This document shows, in pieces, positions 16,041 through 20,191 of a stretch of DNA of 20,191 nt; position 1 is the first letter of the stretch, and each line of letters starts with the position of its first letter. Origin of the DNA: Oscillospiraceae bacterium. Its GTDB lineage: Bacteria; Bacillota_A; Clostridia; Oscillospirales; Oscillospiraceae. Made by a program: the position numbers and the translations under genes. Location of the stretch: positions 1 to 20,191 of the forward strand of contig SVLA01000017.1 in the NCBI GenBank assembly GCA_015068175.1, written 5' to 3'. The notes under the pieces were generated by a model. It saw only the letters and a program-made list of their open reading frames with translations, was not told where the DNA came from and searched no databases.

Positions 16041-16775
16041 ATGATGACGGTGGCCCAAATGAGCAAGCGCACCGGTGTCAGCGTGCGGACGCTGCACCAT
16101 TACGATCAGATCGGCCTGCTGAAGCCCACCGAGGTAACGGACGCCGGCTATCGGCTGTACGACGACACCGCTTTGGATAGGCTCTATATGATCCTGGTGT
16201 ATCGGGAGCTGGGCCTGCACCTGAATGAGATCGGCAGTATTCTGGATGCGCCGGACTATGACCGAAACCGTGTTTTAGAGCACCAGATCAAGCTGATGCA
16301 GGAGCGCGTAGAAAAACTGCAAAACCGAATCAGTTTTGCAAGAGGAATGTTAATGTTAGGAGTGAAATACATGGATTTTGAAGGCTTTGACCCCAAGAAA
16401 ATGGACGAATACAGTCAGCAGGCCAAGGTGATTTACGGCAAGACCGATGCCTACAAGGAATACGAGCAGAAGAAAAAGGGCCGCACCAAAGAACAGGAAA
16501 AGGACCTGGGCGATCAGGTAATGGACTTCTTTGTGCGGCTGGGCAAAATGCGCCCCTGCGCACCGGACAGCGAAGAAGCGCAGAACTGGGCGAAGGAGCT
16601 GCAGGCGTTCTTCACCGAGCATTTTTACACCTGCACGCCCCAAATCCTCAAGGGCTTGGCAGAAAGCTACGCCGGCGGTGGCAGTATGACGGAAAATATC
16701 GACAAAGCCGGTGGCGAGGGCACAGGCGCCTTTGCCAAGCAGGTTATTGACATCTACACCCAGAAACTGCTATGA
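16041..16775 (+). CDS. MerR family transcriptional regulator with TipAS-type ligand domain
   Basis: This 244-residue protein has a winged helix-turn-helix at residues 1-70 (VAQMSKRTGVSVRTLHHYD, then IGLLKP and GYRLYDD), a dimerisation coiled coil at about 75-110, and a C-terminal all-helical TipAS-like domain (about 120-244, ending in FAKQVIDIYTQKLL). TipAS domains bind hydrophobic or peptide antibiotics and switch the regulator on. An ATG at 16014 lies within the -10 box and cannot be the start. GGGGAGG at 16027-16033 places initiation at 16041 (or 16044). It is translationally coupled to a small membrane protein, which is the likeliest direct target besides itself. Confidence 0.88.
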   Translation: MMTVAQMSKRTGVSVRTLHHYDQIGLLKPTEVTDAGYRLYDDTALDRLYMILVYRELGLHLNEIGSILDAPDYDRNRVLEHQIKLMQERVEKLQNRISFARGMLMLGVKYMDFEGFDPKKMDEYSQQAKVIYGKTDAYKEYEQKKKGRTKEQEKDLGDQVMDFFVRLGKMRPCAPDSEEAQNWAKELQAFFTEHFYTCTPQILKGLAESYAGGGSMTENIDKAGGEGTGAFAKQVIDIYTQKLL

Positions 16776-16984
16776 AAAACAAATGGATTCTGTTCGCCGT
16801 TGCCCTCATCTTAATTGCGATCAACCTGCTGAACGCGGATTTTTCTGCCTATCAGCAGTTATCTGCGGTTGACCTTCTTCCGGTGATCGTGATCGTACTG
16901 GTGAGCTTTCTGATAAAAACCGGTGTTCTTTCCGCTGCGGTGATCGGCATTAAAAAACTGTGGGAATGGCTTCGGAAGAAATAG
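16772..16984 (+). CDS. Small two-helix membrane protein coupled to the MerR/TipAS gene
   Basis: This 70-residue protein starts within the regulator's stop codon (ATGA overlap). It has two hydrophobic helices, about 5-20 and 33-60, joined by a short loop with NADFSAYQ, and a basic amphipathic end KKLWEWLRKK. It should sit in the cytoplasmic membrane with a positively charged C-terminus inside. Because it is co-translated with a TipAS-type sensor, it may protect against the compound sensed or signal membrane stress. The function is not known from the sequence. Confidence 0.8.
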   Translation: MKNKWILFAVALILIAINLLNADFSAYQQLSAVDLLPVIVIVLVSFLIKTGVLSAAVIGIKKLWEWLRKK

Positions 16985-17032
16985 GTAGGGGACGGGTTTC
17001 CCGTCCCGCGGGAGGCGAAACGCCTCCCCTAC
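16985..17032 (+). repeat. Compact palindromic element with two hairpins inside an outer stem
   Basis: GTAG (16985-16988) and CTAC (17029-17032) enclose two hairpins: GGGACGGG/CCCGTCCC (16989-16996/17000-17007, TTT loop) and GGGAGGCG/CGCCTCCC (17010-17017/17021-17028, AAA loop). The design resembles dispersed REP- or MITE-like intergenic palindromes. No second copy is seen in this window. Confidence 0.65.
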
Positions 17033-17047
17033 GAGTAATATTTGCAT

Positions 17048-17088
17048 AAAAAGGTACTGTCTTGATTGTATTTGGACAGTGCCTTTTT
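17048..17088 (+). terminator. Intrinsic terminator of the MerR/TipAS unit
   Basis: AAAAAGGTACTGTC (17048-17061) pairs with GACAGTGCCTTTTT (17075-17088) with one T-G wobble, ending in five Ts. The A-rich 5' side would give a U-tail for the opposite strand as well. Confidence 0.9.
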
Positions 17089-17089
17089 G

Positions 17090-17131
17090 TTGCGAAGCTC
17101 AGAAAAATGCGATATAATGTTGTCAAGACAA
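17090..17131 (+). promoter_or_regulatory. Promoter and possible operator of the CPBP gene
   Basis: TTGCGA (17090-17095), 17 bases, TATAAT (17113-17118) begins two bases after the preceding terminator. A short dyad TTGTC-AA-GACAA (17120-17131) covers the expected transcription start and could be an operator. AGGGAGGG then precedes the ATG. Confidence 0.7.
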
Positions 17132-17144
17132 GGGAGGGATACAT

Positions 17145-17888
17145 ATGCTCAAAAAGCTATATGAGAAAAGCGAAATTGGGTTTGCGGTGGCATGGATCAT
17201 TGCCTATGTGGTCATTGTGTCCACAGCGGATAATATTTCGGCAGATTTGGGCATCGAAAAGGTCGTGACTTTGCCCATCCTGATCGCGCTGTCTGCGATC
17301 TTGTATTTCTTTGTGAAGAAGAACGACCTGACAGAAAAATACGGCCTTTGCAAGTCCCAAATGCCTGCCGGGAAGATGCTGTACTACGCACCGCTGCTTG
17401 TGCTGCTGACGGCCAATTTGTGGTACGGCGTGGCCATGAATCTGTCGCCCCTGGAAACGGTGCTGTATGTCCTGAGTATGTTCTGTGTGGGCTTTTTGGA
17501 GGAAATGATCTTCCGGGGATTGCTATTCAAGGCTATGGCCAAGGACGGCGTGAAAACTGCCATCATTGTTTCCAGCGTGACCTTTGGCATCGGGCATATC
17601 GTGAACCTCTTTAACGGCTCCGGGGCGGAGCTGCTGCCGAATCTCCTGCAGGTGGTGTATGCCATTGCCATCGGCTTTGCCTTCGTGATGATCTATGTCA
17701 AAAGCAAGAGCCTGCTGCCCTGCATCCTCACCCACAGCATTTTCAACGGACTCAGCGCTTTTGCCAATGAGGCAGCCATGACACCCCAAAGGGAGATCCT
17801 CTCCGGCATTTTGCTTGCGGTGATCGCCGGCGGTTATGCCCTGTATCTCGGGCTGGTTGTGAAAGAAGATGCGGAAATCAACATTTGA
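17145..17888 (+). CDS. CPBP family intramembrane glutamic endopeptidase (CAAX/Abi type)
   Basis: This 247-residue, highly hydrophobic protein has about seven membrane helices. The Abi/CPBP motifs are present: E119-E120-x3-R124 (EEMIFR), a second motif around FGIGH151 with N154, and a third around LTH197-S-x2-N201. The Glu and His residues are those used for catalysis in Rce1-like intramembrane proteases. Bacterial members process or protect against peptides such as bacteriocins, or serve other membrane proteolysis roles. It has its own promoter and is followed after 14 bases by the frameshifted TfoX-like gene, probably on the same transcript. The substrate cannot be read from the sequence. 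Confidence 0.88.
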   Translation: MLKKLYEKSEIGFAVAWIIAYVVIVSTADNISADLGIEKVVTLPILIALSAILYFFVKKNDLTEKYGLCKSQMPAGKMLYYAPLLVLLTANLWYGVAMNLSPLETVLYVLSMFCVGFLEEMIFRGLLFKAMAKDGVKTAIIVSSVTFGIGHIVNLFNGSGAELLPNLLQVVYAIAIGFAFVMIYVKSKSLLPCILTHSIFNGLSAFANEAAMTPQREILSGILLAVIAGGYALYLGLVVKEDAEINI

Positions 17889-17902
17889 AGGTGGAATGAC
17901 CG

Positions 17903-18200
17903 ATGGCAAGCAGTAAGGAATATGTAGATTTTTTTGGAGCAATGCGAGGGGCTTTCTGCCCGGGCGATGATGGGTGAATTCGTGCTGTATTACGGCGGCA
18001 AGGTGGTAGGCGGTGTCTACGATAACCGGCTGCTGGTAAAGCCCACCGAATCTGCAAAAAAGTTGATGCCTGGTGCCCCGATGGAGCTTCCCTACGAGGG
18101 CGTAAAGGAGATGCTTCTTGTGGAGAATATGGAGAGCAGCGCATTTTTGCAAAGTCTGTTTGCCGCCATTTCAGAAGAACTGCCCGCACCCAAAAGGTGA
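17903..18200 (+). pseudogene. TfoX N-terminal-domain protein, frameshifted at a T7 run
   Basis: The start ATG at 17903 (site GAAGGTGG) encodes MASSKEYVDFF and then runs to a stop at about 17975-17977. From 17934 the +1 frame continues as LEQCEGLSARAMMGEFVLYY and onward to PAPKR, the rest of a TfoX-N-like protein of about 98 residues. The break lies in seven Ts (17929-17935); six would restore one frame. Family relatives start MASSKEY and have the RAMMGE, GGVYD, LLVKP and LPYEG motifs, so both parts clearly belong together. It could be a true pseudogene, a sequencing error in a homopolymer, or a gene rescued by transcriptional slippage. TfoX-N proteins in Clostridia are of unclear function. 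Confidence 0.75.
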
Positions 18201-18225
18201 AGAAAATAAAAAGGAGAAAAACGAT

Positions 18226-18702
18226 ATGGTATATGGCGCAATAAACGAAAAAGGAGAAAAATATTACACTTATCTTCCAAAGCTTTTTGACGCTATTGAT
18301 AACGCCCAGAAGAATTATAATTGGTTGATTACAGCGTGCGACTGTAATCGCCCAAACCGAGTTGAAGACGAATTCTTAAAGCAGGGGTATTGCTGGATCA
18401 GCGGAGATGCGTTAACGGGCATCGTGCAGGAAAAACATATCCAATGGATTTGGGCAGTTCTTTCCGGCTTTGAAAAGGATATCCCGTTGGAAAAGGTGTT
18501 GGAATATCCGTATCCTGAAGCGGATGGATACCCGGGTTTTTGGCACAACCCCATATCTATGCAGCATCCGTTGGCAACAATAGAGATCGTCCCTTGGGAT
18601 TCTTCTCTGACACTCTTTTTCAGCAAAGAAAAAGAACTGGTTGACAAATTCAGAGCAGGCTATCCGCAGAGTGAGGATTTAACCGTTTACAATGCAAGAT
18701 GA
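18226..18702 (+). CDS. Uncharacterised 158-residue protein (possibly DUF2691-like)
   Basis: The protein is soluble, aromatic-rich (several Trp and Tyr) and has no membrane segment. Features include YNWLITACDCN, GYCWISGDALT, IQWIWAVLSGF, and a C-terminal IEIVPWDSSLTLFFSK. The overall pattern loosely recalls DUF2691-type immunity-like small proteins but I am not confident. AAGGAG at 18211-18216 sets the start at 18226; the frame is open further upstream inside the previous gene but without a site. The AT content is higher than in the transporter and helicase genes. It lies 25 bases after the TfoX-like gene and 59 bases before the glycosylase gene. Confidence 0.65.
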   Translation: MVYGAINEKGEKYYTYLPKLFDAIDNAQKNYNWLITACDCNRPNRVEDEFLKQGYCWISGDALTGIVQEKHIQWIWAVLSGFEKDIPLEKVLEYPYPEADGYPGFWHNPISMQHPLATIEIVPWDSSLTLFFSKEKELVDKFRAGYPQSEDLTVYNAR

Positions 18703-18761
18703 GTATTAACGGCGAAACGGATTTGAGCAGAATGTATGTCCACAGGACGAGGTGAGCAAGG

Positions 18762-19340
18762 TTGGATAACAGGAAAAGATGCGCTTGGTGCAACATAAAA
18801 AATCCTTTGTATATTGCATACCACGACAGCGAATGGTGCGTTCCCAATTTTGACGATCACTACTTATATGAAATGTTGCTGCTGGAGTCTTTTCAAGCCG
18901 GCCTTTCCTGGGAATGTGTTCTGAATAAACGAGAAAACTTTCGAAAAGCCTATGATCACTTTGACATAGACAAAGTGATTTCTTATGACGAGAACAAAAT
19001 AGAGGAACTGCTCAGCAACAAAGATATCATCAGAAACAGGCGCAAGATCCACGCAAGCATCCAAAACAGCAAGATTTTTAAGGGGATCGCCTGTGAGTAC
19101 GGTTCTTTTTATAACTATCTAAGAACCTTTACCCACGACAGAACCATTTACGAAACCGATAAAACAACCAATGACTTATCGGATGCGCTGTCAAAAGATC
19201 TGCAAAAACGGGGAATGACCTTCGTCGGCTCGGTGATCATCTATTCCTATTTGCAGGCCATCGGTGTCATACATTCCCACGACAAAGGGTGCTATCTGCA
19301 CCAAAGCCTTCTCGGGTTGTCAATTCCTCAGTTACGCTGA
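18762..19340 (+). CDS. tag: DNA-3-methyladenine glycosylase I
   Basis: This 192-residue base-excision repair enzyme removes 3-methyladenine from alkylated DNA. All key Tag features are visible: zinc ligands C7, H21, H173 and C177, base-pocket residues Y20, E42 and W50 in YHDSEW and ESFQAGLSW, then RNRRKI and LSKDLQKRGMTFVG. The spacing agrees with the E. coli enzyme. The usual Gly after YHDxEW is Cys here. Initiation appears to be at TTG 18762, with AGGTGA about 6 bases upstream. The last residues (IPQLR) are encoded by what looks like the edge of an interspersed repeat, so the original C-terminus may have been replaced. Composition is AT-richer than in the left part of the window. Confidence 0.9.
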   Translation: MDNRKRCAWCNIKNPLYIAYHDSEWCVPNFDDHYLYEMLLLESFQAGLSWECVLNKRENFRKAYDHFDIDKVISYDENKIEELLSNKDIIRNRRKIHASIQNSKIFKGIACEYGSFYNYLRTFTHDRTIYETDKTTNDLSDALSKDLQKRGMTFVGSVIIYSYLQAIGVIHSHDKGCYLHQSLLGLSIPQLR

Positions 19341-19378
19341 CCGCGTGACAGCTCCCTTTACACAAGGGAGCCTTAAAA
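19322..19378 (+). repeat. Interspersed repeat-like element overlapping the 3' end of tag
   Basis: ATTCCTCAGT..CGCTGACCGCGTGACAG followed by GCTCCCTT (19352-19359) / AAGGGAGC (19365-19372) with a TACAC loop resembles a family of intergenic repeats common in Clostridia (recognised by memory, not searched). It starts inside the last codons of tag and supplies its stop codon. Confidence 0.5.
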
Positions 19379-19415
19379 ACAGCCGTCTCGGTGGAGACGG
19401 CTGTGACACTTTAGC
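19376..19415 (+). terminator. Hairpin after tag (terminator candidate)
   Basis: ACAGCCGTCTC (19380-19390) pairs perfectly with GAGACGGCTGT (19395-19405) around GGTG. It is preceded by AAAAA, while the following sequence GACACTTTAG has only three Ts, so termination may be partial or favour the minus strand. Confidence 0.55.
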
Positions 19416-19458
19416 AAATAAAGTCGAGAAAATACTGCATGATGTGACAGATCGTGTC

Positions 19459-19500
19459 GTGACTTGATTTGATTTTGGTACTATAATAGTACCAAAATCA
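19459..19500 (+). promoter_or_regulatory. XRE promoter with a perfect palindromic operator over the -10 box
   Basis: The -10 TATAAT (19482-19487) sits at the centre of a perfect palindrome with 15-bp arms, TGATTTTGGTACTAT (19470-19484) and its complement (19486-19500), around A19485. A weak -35 GTGACT (19459-19464) lies 17 bases upstream. Binding there would block RNA polymerase, so the downstream XRE protein is probably autorepressed. Confidence 0.8.
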
Positions 19501-19515
19501 CAAGGAGGAACCGTT

Positions 19516-20121
19516 ATGACCTTGGGAGAAAAACTCAAAAAGTTAAGAGCCGATCACGGTTTGACCCAGGAAGAGCTTGCGGAAAAGCTCTACGTCACGC
19601 GAACAGCAATCTCAAAATGGGAATCGAACAGGGGCTACCCCAACATAGATGCCTTAAAAGCGATTTCGAAATTCTTTTCGGTATCCATCGATGAGCTTCT
19701 CTCATCCGACGAACTGCTCACAATAGCCGAGGAAGACAGCAAGCAAAAAGAAACCCTCTTCAAGGATTATGTTTACGCCTTGCTGGATTTGAGTATGGTG
19801 ATGCTTCTTTTTCTGCCGTTCTTTGCCGGGAATAGGGAGGGCGTCATCCAAAGTGTTTCCCTGATCGCCCTTGACGGCATTCAGCCCTATTTGAAGGCGG
19901 CATATTTTGCTGTTGTGATTGGCACACTTTTTGTGGGCGTTCTTACGCTTGCCTTGCAAAACTGCCAAAAAGCATTTTGGCTAAAAAGCAAAACGAATAT
20001 TTCATTGCTGCTCGGCATGGCGTCCGTATTGCTCTTTGTGGTAAGCTCTCAGCCCTATGCCGCCGTGTTTGCATTTGTATTATTAGCAATCAAGGTTTTC
20101 ATCCTCATAAAACGCCGATGA
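19516..20121 (+). CDS. XRE-family HTH regulator with C-terminal membrane domain
   Basis: This 201-residue protein has a Cro/C1-type helix-turn-helix at residues 5-60 (LRADHGLTQEELAEKL, then TRTAISKWE and PNIDALKAIS, FFSVSIDELL), a charged linker and four probable membrane helices (about 86-104, 127-147, 161-177, 181-198), ending KRR. Membrane-tethered XRE proteins of this layout are common in Firmicutes. They presumably link a membrane signal to repression of their own promoter or neighbours, although no specific ligand is known from the sequence. AAGGAGG at 19502-19508 supports the ATG. The promoter just upstream contains a large palindrome that is its probable binding site. Confidence 0.88.
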   Translation: MTLGEKLKKLRADHGLTQEELAEKLYVTRTAISKWESNRGYPNIDALKAISKFFSVSIDELLSSDELLTIAEEDSKQKETLFKDYVYALLDLSMVMLLFLPFFAGNREGVIQSVSLIALDGIQPYLKAAYFAVVIGTLFVGVLTLALQNCQKAFWLKSKTNISLLLGMASVLLFVVSSQPYAAVFAFVLLAIKVFILIKRR

Positions 20122-20191
20122 TACGAATCGTACCACGGTTGTGACGAGCCGTTTCTTGCCTCTGCGGATACCTTCCTTTATGCTGTATTTG

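Noticed and set aside
20083..20191. Minus-strand open frame entering from the right edge and ending at 20083
   Set aside because: Only about 35 codons are visible (including IRRGKKRLVTTVVRF). It overlaps the XRE gene end and no family can be recognised, so it may be the tail of a convergent gene but cannot be supported here.

Overview
The window looks like chromosome from a fairly GC-rich Gram-positive gut-type Clostridia, most likely Oscillospiraceae or a relative. The assignment is by inference, not by any marker gene. It rests on strong AGGAGG-type ribosome binding sites, sigma-A-like promoters, a lipoprotein-anchored binding protein, a surface protein with a PTTGD plus membrane plus RKKK tail, and a CPBP/TipAS/XRE small-gene repertoire typical of that group. 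No rRNA, tRNA, CRISPR array or transposase was seen.

Layout. Bases 1-1280 hold the 3' end of a surface protein (cohesin-like and cadherin-like domains, two CxxC repeats, sorting-type tail) and its terminator. Bases 1297-2625 are a two-gene metabolic unit: a cyclase/kynurenine-formamidase-like metal hydrolase and an SGNH hydrolase. A uridine-kinase-like P-loop kinase is convergent to it (2641-3189, minus strand). Bases 3296-9300 are one transcription unit for a five-component peptide/nickel-type ABC importer (lipoprotein, two ATPases, two permeases) with start/stop overlaps. It ends in a translationally coupled conserved protein of unknown function and a strong terminator.

Bases 9339-15855 hold a single, separately transcribed giant gene (2129 codons). 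It has a DUF4145/HEPN-like N-terminus, a beta-rich region, a transglutaminase-like Cys-His domain, DUF4011, an SF1 helicase with a roughly 620-residue insertion, a Vsr/MTES_1575-like nuclease and DUF3320. This is the architecture of the Hhe (HEPN-helicase-Vsr) family of single-gene anti-phage defence proteins and is the most interesting element here. Several catalytic signatures are atypical: the HEPN His is Arg, and the nuclease Glu and His positions are Met and Gly.

Bases 15989-20191 are a mosaic of small genes. A MerR/TipAS regulator has a textbook 19-bp-spacer promoter with operator and is coupled to a two-helix membrane peptide. A palindromic repeat and terminator follow. A CPBP membrane protease has its own promoter and is followed by a TfoX-like gene that is frameshifted in a T7 run. 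Then come an uncharacterised 158-residue protein, DNA-3-methyladenine glycosylase I whose 3' end runs into an interspersed repeat, and an XRE regulator with a membrane domain whose -10 box sits inside a perfect 31-bp palindrome. From about 18.2 kb the base composition is visibly more AT-rich than before, suggesting a different origin for the right end.

No gene-free stretch exceeds 300 bases. The longest gaps are 15806-16040 (hairpin, about 130 bases with nothing recognised, then the MerR promoter), 16985-17144, 3190-3356 and 19341-19515, and their contents are listed.
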